Assembly: GCA_937888775.1 (NCBI GenBank)
Contig: CALAQT010000067.1
Location: 1 to 64,000 of the forward strand
Direction of reading: 5' to 3'
DNA length: 64,000 bases
From: an uncultured Actinomycetes bacterium
GTDB lineage: Bacteria > Actinomycetota > Thermoleophilia > Solirubrobacterales > Solirubrobacteraceae
Part shown: in pieces, positions 1-8,298 of the stretch
How the letters are laid out: each line of letters begins with the position of its first letter
Numbering within the stretch: position 1 is the first letter of the stretch
Program-made: the position numbers and the translations under genes
Notes under the pieces: model-generated
What the model saw: only the letters and a program-made list of their open reading frames with translations
Told to the model about the DNA's origin: nothing
Database searches by the model: none

Positions 1-505
1 GCAGCTCCGCGCGGGTGAACACCCGTGTCGGCTCGCCGGCGAGCGTGACCAGCAGCTGGTACTCCTTGTCCGAGAGCTCGACCGGCCGGTCGAACACGCG
101 CACCTCGCGCGAGCGGACGTCGATCATGATCGGCCCCGCGCGCAGGATCCGCGCTCCTCGCCGGATCTCCGAGCGGCGCAGCACGGCGGCGATCCGTGCC
201 CGCAGCTCAGGGTAGGCGAACGGCTTGCGGACGACGTCGTCGCCGCCGCGCTCGAGCATCCGGATCCGCTGTAGCCGGTCGGCGTCGCGGCTGAGCACGA
301 TCAGCGGCGTGTCAGGGTCGATGCGACCAGCGAGCCCGTCGCCAGCGCGGATCGCGTCGAGTAGCGCGAGCGTCTGCCCGTTGACGTCCATCACGATCAG
401 GTCCGGGTGCGCGGTGCTCAGCAGCGCCAGCGCCTTCGCCCGGTCAGGGGCGATCAGCACCCGGTAGCCATCAGCGGTCAGATTGTCGGCGATTATCTGG
501 GGCAT
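1..505 (-). CDS. OmpR-type response regulator, N-terminally short, runs off left edge
   Basis: Receiver plus start of a winged-helix output domain. It aligns closely with the intact regulator next door (shared NGQTL..LLDA and GGDDVV.KPF blocks). It keeps the phosphoacceptor Asp40 (VMDVNGQTL) and Lys94 (VVRKPF) but begins at IIADNLTADGY, so it lacks about 15 residues: strand beta-1 and the acidic pocket that binds Mg2+. The start at 505 follows AGGAGG with a 9-nt spacer, and no in-frame upstream codon restores the missing part. The C-terminal end of the output domain lies outside the window. It may be the 3' piece of a gene whose 5' piece is at 7149-7223 (inference). Phosphotransfer to it is doubtful. 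Confidence 0.75.
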   Translation of the reverse strand, partial: MPQIIADNLTADGYRVLIAPDRAKALALLSTAHPDLIVMDVNGQTLALLDAIRAGDGLAGRIDPDTPLIVLSRDADRLQRIRMLERGGDDVVRKPFAYPELRARIAAVLRRSEIRRGARILRAGPIMIDVRSREVRVFDRPVELSDKEYQLLVTLAGEPTRVFTRAEL

Positions 506-628
506 CTCATCTTTCCTCCTGTAGTTGTGAGGTGTTGTCGTCGGCGACATGTCGTTGACGTGGTTGGTCGGGGAGTGAGGCGAACGCGCCAACGACGCAC
601 GAAAGAAACGAGCGAAGTCGCCGTCGCA

Positions 629-1342
629 TCAGGAAGCAGCGTTTGACCCGTAGACCGCTGGGTCGCACAACCGGTAGCCCACGCCCCAAACGGCGATGAC
701 CAGCCGCCGGTCGGGGCTGGCGAGCTTTCGTCTCAGCCGAGATGCGTGGCTGTCGACGGTTCTGCTCGGCGTGCAGTACCCCCACACAGTCCGCAGCAGC
801 TCTTCCTTGGTGAACACGCGGGTCGGGTCGGCGATCAGCGTTTGCAGCAGCTCGAACTCCTTCGCGGCGAGCGTGACCTGCCGCTCGCCGACGCGCACCT
901 CGCGCGTGTGGTGATTGACGGTCAGCGCCCCGACCCGGGTGACCGGCGTCGCGTGCGGCTCGTAGGCGCGGCGCAACAGCACGCGGATTCGGCCGCGGAG
1001 CTCGGGATAGGAGAACGGCTTTGAGACGACGTCGTCGCCGCCGCGGTCGAACACCCGCACGCGTTCGAGCTCGTTCGCGCGACCGGTCAGCACGATCATC
1101 GGCGTGTTCGGCTCGATCTCGCCGGCGAGCCCGTCGCCGCCGCGCACGGCGTCGAGCAGCCCGAGCGTCTGGCCATTGATATCGGCGAGCACGAGCTGCG
1201 GCTGGTGCGCTGCGAGCAGGTGCAGCGCGTGCTGGCGGTTCTCGGCGAGCAGGATCTCGTAGCCGTCGGCGACGAGCTGATCGGCGAGAAACGAACGCGT
1301 AGCACTGTCTTCCTCGACGATGAGAATCAGATGTGGGTTCAT
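629..1342 (-). CDS. OmpR/PhoB-type response regulator
   Basis: 237-residue DNA-binding response regulator. The receiver domain (1-120) has the acidic cluster EED (10-12), phosphoacceptor Asp54 (ADINGQTL) and Lys108 (SKPF). The trans_reg_C winged helix (~130-225) shows LAAKEFELL and SRLRRKL..VWGVGYRL. The chosen start follows AAAGGAGG. No histidine kinase is adjacent, so it is an orphan here. The next gene downstream (124 bp) is a shortened paralogue. Its leader, with a short hairpin and a strong AAAGGAGG, resembles those of other small genes in this accessory region. The family and the key residues are clear; its regulon is unknown. Confidence 0.85.
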   Translation of the reverse strand: MNPHLILIVEEDSATRSFLADQLVADGYEILLAENRQHALHLLAAHQPQLVLADINGQTLGLLDAVRGGDGLAGEIEPNTPMIVLTGRANELERVRVFDRGGDDVVSKPFSYPELRGRIRVLLRRAYEPHATPVTRVGALTVNHHTREVRVGERQVTLAAKEFELLQTLIADPTRVFTKEELLRTVWGYCTPSRTVDSHASRLRRKLASPDRRLVIAVWGVGYRLCDPAVYGSNAAS

Positions 1343-1517
1343 GGAGGCCTCCTTTGAGGACCGTGGTGAGAGTGGATCGGTGGGCCGCGATCGGCGCGGC
1401 GCCACTTGCTCTTGGCCGCGACGAGCGCGGCACGCCGGTCTGCGGCGCGCCGTGTGGGGCGGTCGGGCCGGGGGTTGGTTGTGGCGGTGGGGTTAGTGCC
1501 CGCGGGTGATCAGCGGG

Positions 1518-2732
1518 TCATGCGGCGTCGGCGAGGACCGGCATCCAGATCTCGGCGGGTCGCCCTCGGTCGGCAGGGCGGGTCTCGCGGCGCAACCGGC
1601 CGGCGTCCTCGAGAACGGTGAGAGCGCGCTCGATCTCGCGTCGTTTCTTGTTGCGGCTGAATATGTCCGAGACCTCAGTGCGTGTCACGCCCGCCGGTCG
1701 TTCCTTCGCGGCCGCCCAGATCTCGTCGGCGGTCGGGTCACCGAGGCTGTCGCCGAAGATCCAGCGTGCCGAGTCGGCGCTGTAGCGCCAGACGGCGAGC
1801 CCGGCGTCGAGGTGTTCCGAGCGGATCCGCTCCGAGCAGTCCAGGAGCGCGTAGATCAGGGCGAGGCGAACGACGTGCGCCTCGGCGCGTGCCGTGGCGG
1901 CGCCGGCGAGGCCCGGCTGGCTCGCCGACAGCTCCGGGTAGATGCCGATCCACCGCTCGCGCGACGCCTCATCGAACGCGACCGAACGGTGGAGGCCGGC
2001 GAAGCGCAGCGCGAGGCGGACGGCATCGCGGATCTCGGCGAGCTCTGCGTTGTCGATCGCGCTGCCGAACGGCAGCAGCTTCGAGCGGTCGACGGCCAGA
2101 ACAAGGAAGCGATTGAAGAAGCCATTGGCGAGCTCGGTGGCGGTCAGGTAGCGCAACAGCTCGTCCTTGGTGATGTGCCCGACGATCCCGACGTGCGCCT
2201 GCGCGGCGCGCAGCGGGTTGTTGCGCACCAGGGTCTGCAACGTCTCGCCATCCCAGGCTTGGCGGACGATCGGCGAGAGCGTGTTCCCTTCTCGGGAGAG
2301 GACCTTGAGCACCTGTGCGAATTCCTGCTCGAGCACCAGCCGCCGCTTGTCGGTGGGAGCGTCGCTGTCGTTCTCGTCGAGCGGGTCGCGGACCTGCGCG
2401 ATCAGCCCCTCGCCCGAGCTCAGGCCGCTCGCCAAGCACCCGTCGACAAACCCTGGGTCGGTCTCGGCGAGCACACGCCGCACATGTCCCCACGAGGAGC
2501 CCTTGCGCCCCTTGGCGCTGGGTCCGACGAGCACGCAGAACTCGTTCGGGTAATGCCGGTCGGCTTCGACCTGGTAGTGCGCGCCGCGTCCACATGCGGT
2601 CCCGAACGCGACCAGGAACTGCGCCAGGAGCGCCGCGGGGTGCGCCTCTGAGTGCGGCTCGGTTCGCAGTACGAACTCGCCCGCGGGCCCGTGCAGCGCC
2701 GCCTCGGCGATCGCCGCGGGCCAGCCCGTCAT
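1518..2732 (-). CDS. DUF3987-like (primase/helicase-associated) protein coupled to Tn554-like genes
   Basis: 404 residues resembling DUF3987 proteins of mobile elements. A P-loop-like GPSAKGRKGSSW lies near residue 70, followed by GEGLIAQVRD, EQEFAQVLKVLSREGNTLS and a C-terminal winged-helix-like segment (~335-400, TRTEVSDIFSRNKKRREIER). The ATG overlaps the stop of the TnpC-like gene by 4 bases (ATGA), so it belongs to the same operon as the recombinase trio and looks like element cargo or an accessory factor. The P-loop is not canonical (GxxxxGKS/T would be expected; here G-R-K-G-S-S). An ATPase role is an inference from the family. Confidence 0.65.
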   Translation of the reverse strand: MTGWPAAIAEAALHGPAGEFVLRTEPHSEAHPAALLAQFLVAFGTACGRGAHYQVEADRHYPNEFCVLVGPSAKGRKGSSWGHVRRVLAETDPGFVDGCLASGLSSGEGLIAQVRDPLDENDSDAPTDKRRLVLEQEFAQVLKVLSREGNTLSPIVRQAWDGETLQTLVRNNPLRAAQAHVGIVGHITKDELLRYLTATELANGFFNRFLVLAVDRSKLLPFGSAIDNAELAEIRDAVRLALRFAGLHRSVAFDEASRERWIGIYPELSASQPGLAGAATARAEAHVVRLALIYALLDCSERIRSEHLDAGLAVWRYSADSARWIFGDSLGDPTADEIWAAAKERPAGVTRTEVSDIFSRNKKRREIERALTVLEDAGRLRRETRPADRGRPAEIWMPVLADAA

Positions 2733-3154
2733 GCCCGCCGCCCGCTGCTTTGACGATCGCGCAGCTCACCGAGCGCGACCGCGAGCTCGTCCTTGACGGC
2801 GGCGAGCTCGGCGCGTAGGCGCTGGTTCTCCTCCAACAGCGCCCGGTTGCGGTGTCGCAGCGAGGCCTCGCTGGCGCGCTCGCGTGCGGGCACCAGCCGG
2901 TCCTCAGCGTTGCTGTCCGCGGCTCGGAGTTGCTCGATCTCGTCGCGGAGCTCGGGCTGGGTGTAGAGCCACTGGCGCGAGACCCCGGCGGCGTGCGCGA
3001 CGGCCTGGAAGGTGATCGGCTCGCCGCGCGCGTCCAGAGCACGCAGTGCGGTCTTGGCCCGGGCCTGCGCTGCTTGGCTTCTGCGTGTGGCGGCCGCGCC
3101 GAGCGCGATCACTCGCCGGTCAGGCGGCACGATCGTCGCTCGCTTTCTCTGCAT
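2729..3154 (-). CDS. tnpC: TnpC-like third protein of a Tn554-type trio (DUF6262-like)
   Basis: 141 residues. The N-terminal half carries a small HTH-like motif (PITFQAVAHAAGVSRQWLYT, ~50-70) typical of the DUF6262/TnpC partners of Tn554-type recombinases. The C-terminal half (75-135) is a long charged coiled coil (LRHRNRALLEENQRLRAELA). In Tn554, TnpC influences transposition orientation and efficiency alongside TnpA and TnpB. The start lies 35 bases inside the tnpB-like gene, and the stop overlaps the DUF3987-like start. Order and overlaps match the family. Confidence 0.8.
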   Translation of the reverse strand: MQRKRATIVPPDRRVIALGAAATRRSQAAQARAKTALRALDARGEPITFQAVAHAAGVSRQWLYTQPELRDEIEQLRAADSNAEDRLVPARERASEASLRHRNRALLEENQRLRAELAAVKDELAVALGELRDRQSSGRRA

Positions 3155-5366
3155 CGAGGCGCTCGAGCCCCTCGATGATGTTGATCAGGTTCACGCGGTC
3201 GCTCTCGTTGCTCTCCGCGATCCGCCCCCAGCCGCTCGCCTTTGCCTTCGTGAGCTGCTCTTCAACCCGGACCAGGTGCTCGCGATGCTGCTCCAGGAAC
3301 GTCAGATCGGTCAGGAAGCTGTCGCAGCTCAGGCACGCGTTGGGGTGCGGGCAGTGCTGCTGCAGCGGCAGCCCGCAGTAGCCGTTGGGCAGCGACTGGC
3401 GGGCGCGCGCGAGCCGTTCCTTGGTCCAGGTCGCCTCACCCAACACCCCATCGCCGGCCAACGTGACCTGCTCACCGCGGCGGTTGATCCGCTCCCGGAA
3501 CGTGTCGAAGTGCTCGCGCAGCTTGCGGTCGCTGAGCCGCGCGTAGACCTGCGTCATGCTCAGCGAGCCGTGATCGAGCATCCGCCTGATCACCTCCAGC
3601 GGAATGTCCTCATTGATCATCCGCGTCCCGAGCGTGTGGCGAAACTGATGCGGAGTCACGGTCACCGCAGCCCCTTGCGCGTCGACGAGCTCGAATCCCG
3701 CGAGCCATTTGGTCAGCCGGTGAAGGAGCGTCCCATAGCTGTAGGGCTGCTGGCCCTGCCCGTTTCGACCACCGATCGCCGGCAACAGCCACGGGCTGCC
3801 GCTCGGGAACGCCTGCGCGTTTCGCTGCTGCTGATACCGGATCCGCGCGAGCAGCCGGTCTGAGATCGGGATCGCAGCCTCACGCCGACGCTTGTGGTTG
3901 ACGAACCGCAGCACCGGCGAGCCATCGGCCAGCATCACGATCGGGTCGGCTTCCAACAGCAGCGCGTCCTGGGACCGAAGCCCGGTCTCCATCAACACGA
4001 CCACCGCGGTGATCGTCGTCTCATCCCCGAGCCGAGCCAGCGCGGCGCCGCTCTCGAGCTGGCGCATCACCGCCTCGTCGATGAACCGCGGCAGCGCATG
4101 GCTCTGGGAGGGCAGCTCATCGCGGAAGTACCGCGCCTCGCGCGCAAGCCGCACCCAGCCGTGACGGTCGACATCGTCGAGCACGACCTTGACGTGGCGC
4201 AACAGCGCGTGCTTCGTGTTCCGCGCCAGCGGCAGCCTCGCGACATGGTCAAAGAAGTCCTCCAGCAGCCTCCGCGAGAGCTGCTCGGCCGCGGCCAACT
4301 CGATTCCGGACAGCTCGCAGAACCGCTCGAGCTCCTTGAACGACCACAGCGCGTGGCTGACCCCCTGAGGCGCCATCGTCCCGGACTGCAGCCGGTAACG
4401 CGCCCACCGCTTGAGCAGCTCGCGCAGCCAGCCGCGGCGGATCGCGCCGAAGTCCAGCGTCCGTGTCTTGTCGTGCGCGTAGTCGGCGCCGAGCGGCAGG
4501 CGCGCCATCCGCCAGCGATCCGGCGCCCACGGGTCCACCATCCCGTCGCGCAGCTCGCACAACCGCTCGTGCGCGTAGCTGGCCAGGACCCCGAGCCCCG
4601 CGTAGGGACGGGCGGCCGCTTCGGCGACTCGGCGCCACTCATCCTCGTCACGGACCAGCAGCGACGGCACCCCCTCGTTGGCCACCAGTCCGACCAGGTC
4701 GTTGAACCGTCGCGGATTGACCTGCCGGCCCACGTCCCCCTCGTGCTGGAGCAGATACTGCAGCTCAAGCCGCGGCGTCCCGCTGACCGCCCGCAGCACG
4801 TAGGCGCCGGCGGCGAGCTCGCGTTCTGCGCGGATCAAGTCCACGAACGTCTCGATGCTCAGTGGCCTGAACTGTCCGCGCACTCTGAACCGCTCCTGGT
4901 GCGCGTCGCACAACAACCGCCCCGGCTCCACCGGGAACTCGCAATCCCCGACCCGACAGGTCCCGTCCCCCCTTTCCGACGGCCTGCAGGCGACGTACTC
5001 GTGCGTCCGGCATCGCCCACCATGGTGCGAGGACCGTGGGCAGCGCTCGACCTCGCACACGCGAACCGGGCGCAGCGCCCGCGGCAGCCTGGCGCGCGCC
5101 ACCCACGCGTCGATCGCCGGCCGCCCCTCAGCCCGCCAACGATCGCCATGCAGCGCGCACAACGCCCGACCCGTTCCACGACCCCACGGCCGGTGATACC
5201 CGTAGCCGGTGCAACCGGCCACCGCACACCCAGCCCCCAGCAGCGGCGAGCCCTTCCGGGCGATGAACACCTCGACGCGGAAATCCGCCCGCACCGTCTC
5301 CACCAGCACCCGCTCCCACGACGACAGCTCCCCCGCGGCCGGCACAGCCGCCAACGCGCGGCTCAT
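3120..5366 (-). CDS. tnpB: TnpB-like tyrosine recombinase of a Tn554-type element
   Basis: 748 residues. The N-terminal ~170 residues are Cys/His-rich (GCAVAGCTGY, CEVERCPRSSHHGGRCRTH, CRVGDCEFPVE), a likely zinc-binding or core-DNA-binding region. The catalytic domain shows METGLRSQDALLL (Arg I), TPHQFRHTLGTRM (His-x-x-Arg), LDHGS and a Tyr in MTQVYARLS. The C-terminal CGLPLQQHCPHPNACLSC motif is the zinc-binding tail typical of TnpB. All catalytic residues are present, so it may be active. Its start overlaps the tnpA stop by 4 bases. Confidence 0.88.
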   Translation of the reverse strand: MSRALAAVPAAGELSSWERVLVETVRADFRVEVFIARKGSPLLGAGCAVAGCTGYGYHRPWGRGTGRALCALHGDRWRAEGRPAIDAWVARARLPRALRPVRVCEVERCPRSSHHGGRCRTHEYVACRPSERGDGTCRVGDCEFPVEPGRLLCDAHQERFRVRGQFRPLSIETFVDLIRAERELAAGAYVLRAVSGTPRLELQYLLQHEGDVGRQVNPRRFNDLVGLVANEGVPSLLVRDEDEWRRVAEAAARPYAGLGVLASYAHERLCELRDGMVDPWAPDRWRMARLPLGADYAHDKTRTLDFGAIRRGWLRELLKRWARYRLQSGTMAPQGVSHALWSFKELERFCELSGIELAAAEQLSRRLLEDFFDHVARLPLARNTKHALLRHVKVVLDDVDRHGWVRLAREARYFRDELPSQSHALPRFIDEAVMRQLESGAALARLGDETTITAVVVLMETGLRSQDALLLEADPIVMLADGSPVLRFVNHKRRREAAIPISDRLLARIRYQQQRNAQAFPSGSPWLLPAIGGRNGQGQQPYSYGTLLHRLTKWLAGFELVDAQGAAVTVTPHQFRHTLGTRMINEDIPLEVIRRMLDHGSLSMTQVYARLSDRKLREHFDTFRERINRRGEQVTLAGDGVLGEATWTKERLARARQSLPNGYCGLPLQQHCPHPNACLSCDSFLTDLTFLEQHREHLVRVEEQLTKAKASGWGRIAESNESDRVNLINIIEGLERLDAEKASDDRAA

Positions 5367-6505
5367 GCCGGCCCTCCGACGCCGAGCATCCCGGCCCGCT
5401 CAAGCTCCCCGCGGAGGTCCTCCACGTCCACATGAGCGTAGATCGACGTCGAGCTCTGCGAGCGGTGCGTCAGCATCCGCTGCAGCGCGTCCAACGGCAT
5501 CCCACCGCGACGCGCGAGCGTCGCGTGCGTGTGCCGCAACATGTGCGGCGTGAACTCGAACCCGACCTTCCTGCCCGTGCGCTTGGCCAGGTCGTAGACG
5601 CTGTCGTATCGCATCGGCGCGCCATACCGGCCGCCCCACAAGTTCACGAACAGATAGTCGCTATCCAGATCCCCGTACTCCCGGTGCATGTAGTCCAGGT
5701 GCAGCCGCATCAACTCCGTCGATACCGGCACGCTCCCGCGGCCGCCCTTCCCGCGCGCACCGTTAGCGTTGTCCTCGCGCGGGCGAATCTCGATCCGCCG
5801 CTCCCAGCTCACGACATCCTCGTGTCGAAGGCCCAACGCCTGACCGACGCGCATCCCCGTCTCGAACAACAGCGCGAACAGGAACCGATCCCGCAGCCGC
5901 TGCTGCGCATCGAGGATCGCCTGCACCTCCTCGATGCTCAGCACCCGCGGGAGCCGCTCAACCTCCCGCAACCGCCCAACGCGGCCGCGGGGCCGGGCCG
6001 TCGCGACGCCGTGCAGGAACGGCTTGTAGGCCCCGTAGCCAGAGCGTCCGCGGGCGACCAGCTCCCGCGCCAGCGGCACCCCGCTCCGGGCGTGGAACTC
6101 GTAGAACCCGAACACCGCGCTCAACGTCCGGTTCACCGAACTCGCCGCCCGCGCCGGCGTCCCCTGCTCCAACACGATCACGTTCTCCGCCGGACTGCGA
6201 AGCCACGCCGTGAACTCCCCCAGCGTCTCCAAGCTCACCTGATCCCACACCAGCTCGCGGGCCGCCAGAAACGCGACGAACAGCTTCAGATCACACGCGT
6301 ACGCCCGGACCGTGTTCGGCGACTTCTCGATGTTCGTCAACCACGCCAGATACCGATCAACCGGCTCGACCGAGCGGCGGTCGACGCCGATGACAGTCCA
6401 CGACTCGCGGCCGCGATCCACGACCCGCTGAACCCGACAGCTGCCCTGCGCAGCCCACATCGCAACCCACGGTAGATCGCGCGGCGGACAACACCGCGCC
6501 GGCAC
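5363..6505 (-). CDS. tnpA: TnpA-like tyrosine recombinase of a Tn554-type element
   Basis: 380 residues at most; Met at ~6460 is an alternative start because the first 15 residues look non-conserved. A SAM-like N-terminal domain (SPNTVRAYACDLKLFVAFL) precedes the catalytic domain with ETGMRVGQALGLRHED (Arg I), TPHMLRHTHATLA (HxxR), LTHRSQSSTSIYAHV (His and nucleophilic Tyr). The catalytic set is complete. It is the first gene of the tnpA-tnpB-tnpC operon. A possible promoter lies in the 6506-6680 interval, but no clear -35/-10 pair is visible. Confidence 0.88.
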   Translation of the reverse strand: MPARCCPPRDLPWVAMWAAQGSCRVQRVVDRGRESWTVIGVDRRSVEPVDRYLAWLTNIEKSPNTVRAYACDLKLFVAFLAARELVWDQVSLETLGEFTAWLRSPAENVIVLEQGTPARAASSVNRTLSAVFGFYEFHARSGVPLARELVARGRSGYGAYKPFLHGVATARPRGRVGRLREVERLPRVLSIEEVQAILDAQQRLRDRFLFALLFETGMRVGQALGLRHEDVVSWERRIEIRPREDNANGARGKGGRGSVPVSTELMRLHLDYMHREYGDLDSDYLFVNLWGGRYGAPMRYDSVYDLAKRTGRKVGFEFTPHMLRHTHATLARRGGMPLDALQRMLTHRSQSSTSIYAHVDVEDLRGELERAGMLGVGGPA

Positions 6506-6683
6506 TCATCTGGCCGCCCCGAGGAGCGATCAGGGCATCGGCGGTACCACGAGTCTGGCCGAAGCCGCCGTGCCCTACCCGGCAGTTCGCGGATCCCGGC
6601 TGAGTGGCCGCACAGTGCCAGTAAGCCCGAAGCGACAACGGGACCTACCCAGCAGGCTTCCGCACGGCAGTATCGTCCGCACG

Positions 6684-7013
6684 GTGCCAACTTCCGGCCG
6701 CCCGACCGTTTCTAGACCGCGTATTCCGAAGCCCGATGAGTGGTTCACGCGGTTGAGCGATGCAACCCTTCAGAAGATCGTCGATGGCTCGTTCCAGATC
6801 GCATGGTTGCCATCAGAGATCGCGGCGGCACAGTCGGTGCTCTCCGGCCGAAGTTCTGAGCAGCACCCGCGAAGTTCTGAACAGCACCCGCGAAGCCGAC
6901 ACACGAGTCGCCATCACCCTGGTCGCGGCGGCGGCGCTGCACCGGGTGACGTTCGTGAGCCCCGGCGGCCGACACCTAGCCAAGGTTCGGGGTCGATCGA
7001 GCTCCCGCGATAG
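6684..7013 (+). CDS. Doubtful small ORF
   Basis: The first ~45 codons from GTG at 6684 (KPDEWFTRLSDATLQKIVDG) look like protein. The rest is low-complexity and crosses a 21-bp tandem repeat. No family is recognised and no ribosome binding site is evident. It may be a gene remnant upstream of the recombinase operon. Confidence 0.25.
   Translation: MPTSGRPTVSRPRIPKPDEWFTRLSDATLQKIVDGSFQIAWLPSEIAAAQSVLSGRSSEQHPRSSEQHPRSRHTSRHHPGRGGGAAPGDVREPRRPTPSQGSGSIELPR
6848..6889. repeat. 21-bp tandem duplication
   Basis: Two adjacent copies of CGAAGTTCTGARCAGCACCCG that differ at one base. A CGAAG begins a third copy. It lies in the low-confidence region between the recombinase operon and the response-regulator fragment. 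Confidence 0.85.
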
Positions 7014-7148
7014 CTGTTGCCTTGATCGCGAGATCCGACAGCCTCCGCTCCAAAGACGCGGACGACACCGATGACGAACGGCAGATAAACGCCTCGATCA
7101 CGCCGCCCACGGCAGGTTCAACGACGTCGATGACGCGGCTCAGCAACG

Positions 7149-7223
7149 CTAGATAACGGCGAGGAACGAACGCATCGCGTCCTGCTCTTCAGCCAGCAGG
7201 ATGGTCGAAGTGGTCATAGACAT
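7149..7223 (-). pseudogene. Response-regulator N-terminal fragment
   Basis: 24 codons from an ATG preceded by AAGGAGGTCAC. The segment TSTILLAEEQDAMRSFLA matches the first strand and helix of the receiver domains at 629-1342 (HLILIVEEDSATRSFLA). The frame then ends at TAG after Val-Ile. It supplies exactly the part missing from the regulator at 1-505. A gene interrupted by the mobile element in between is a plausible explanation (inference); a third, independently decayed paralogue is the alternative. Confidence 0.65.
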
Positions 7224-7323
7224 GTGACCTCCTTGGAGGTTGTGGTCGTGAGTGTGTGAAGCCCCAGCGGGCTTGTGAGGTGCGCCCGTCCACACGCCGT
7301 GGCAACGGGGGGCGTGGCGACGG

Positions 7324-7656
7324 TCAGTCGTCGTACAGGCCGGCTCGCAGCTCGAGGCCGGCATCCAGCAGCTGGCTCTCGAGCTCGCACACGAGATCGC
7401 TCGCGCGCTGCTGCACCTGCTCATCGCCGTCGAGCCCCCACAGGTCGCCGCAGACGCACCGCAGCCGCACGCAGCGGCTGTCGACGATCGCGGCCGCCTC
7501 GACGGTGACGCGGGTGATCGTGCCGCTCATCGCCGGACGGCCGACCTTCGTGACGCGGACGATGCCGCGCTCCACCAGGCCGCGGGCTTGGTCGCGCGAG
7601 ATCTCGGCGCTGAACTCTTTTGGTTCGGTGAACATCACACCTGGTTGCTTGCTCAT
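7324..7656 (-). CDS. Hypothetical small protein (110 aa)
   Basis: The start follows GGAGAAGAG. The protein has a basic, beta-rich first half (ISRDQARGLVERGIVRVTKVGRPAMSGTITRVTVEAAAIV) and a CVCGDLWGLDGDEQ segment with two Cys, then an amphipathic helical tail. No family is recognised. It is one of several small minus-strand genes in this accessory region with strong Shine-Dalgarno sequences and hairpin-bearing leaders. Confidence 0.6.
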   Translation of the reverse strand: MSKQPGVMFTEPKEFSAEISRDQARGLVERGIVRVTKVGRPAMSGTITRVTVEAAAIVDSRCVRLRCVCGDLWGLDGDEQVQQRASDLVCELESQLLDAGLELRAGLYDD

Positions 7657-7727
7657 CTCTTCTCCTGTTGCCGTGCTGGCTCGAGCGCGACGGTCGGTCG
7701 CCGCGCCCGAGCTCATGAGCTGATAGG

Positions 7728-7994
7728 TCAGGCGAACCGCCGCTCGGCGGTCTCCCACGGCGCGGCGATCAGGTCCTCGGCCGAGAACCACGCCGGGATC
7801 CCGTTTGCCTGGCGGCGCTCACGCCGGCGCTGCCGGGCGCGCTCGTAAGGGCCGTCCTCGCCGATCACCGGCCGCGCCTGCTCGACCAGCGACAGCGCCT
7901 CGAGCAGGTCCGGCGCAACCGGCTCCGCCGGGTCATACTCCTCGCCGCGGTCATACGCGAGCGCGGACAGAATGCGTGTTGATGGGGTGTACAT
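7728..7994 (-). CDS. Hypothetical small protein (88 aa)
   Basis: Begins MYTPSTRILSALAYDRGEEY after AGGAGGG, with a very basic middle (ERARQRRRERRQ) and an acidic/aromatic tail (WFSAEDLIAAPWETAERRF). A strong GC hairpin lies about 75 nt upstream (8067-8094). No family is recognised. A longer upstream reading in this frame exists, but it crosses the hairpin leader and the opposite-strand gene, so the start at 7994 is preferred. Confidence 0.6.
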   Translation of the reverse strand: MYTPSTRILSALAYDRGEEYDPAEPVAPDLLEALSLVEQARPVIGEDGPYERARQRRRERRQANGIPAWFSAEDLIAAPWETAERRFA

Positions 7995-8066
7995 CAGGTA
8001 CCCTCCTGGGCTCGGTGCCCGCGCGCGTTTCGTGCCAACGAGGTGGCGCGAGGGCATTGGTTTTGG

Positions 8067-8094
8067 CGGCCGCCCTGTGCAAGCGGGGCGGCCG
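8067..8094 (-). promoter_or_regulatory. GC hairpin in leader of the 7728-7994 gene
   Basis: CGGCCGCCC pairs perfectly with GGGCGGCCG across a 10-nt loop, 72-100 nt upstream of the start codon. Similar GC hairpins followed by GTGTGTG-rich stretches occur upstream of the genes starting at 20259 and 7223. It may act as an attenuator or be a terminator remnant; there is no U-tract. Confidence 0.45.
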
Positions 8095-8298
8095 TTCCTG
8101 TTGGTGTGTGTGTTGGCGGACGCGCTGTTGTGCGCCCAGGTGAAATCGAGACCGTCCGGAGCGCCATCGCGCTCGACCCGCGTGTCGTCGTCTGCTTGCC
8201 GGACCGCGGTCAAACCCTCAGCTGTGCGGTTCTCGGCTCCCGTGGCGGCAGGGTCGGTGACTCGACAAATGTGTACGATCGCTCGTCCCCAACCGAGG

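Larger units (their letters stand above)
2729..6505 (-). mobile_element. Tn554-like recombinase trio, copy 1
   Basis: Three overlapping genes in the order tnpA-tnpB-tnpC, all minus strand, with two tyrosine recombinases of about 380 and 748 residues and a small coiled-coil third protein. This is the Tn554 signature. The DUF3987-like gene to 1518 is coupled to it and probably within the element. Tn554-class elements lack long terminal inverted repeats, so the ends cannot be read from sequence alone. Candidate junctions are at ~500 and ~7155, where two pieces of a response-regulator gene lie. Confidence 0.75.

Noticed and set aside
1506..2651. Long plus-strand frame of 381 codons opposite the DUF3987-like gene
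   Set aside because: Antisense shadow caused by high GC; composition is Arg/Ala-rich and matches no family. The same applies to long frames opposite tnpB, hsdM, selA/selB and the island genes.
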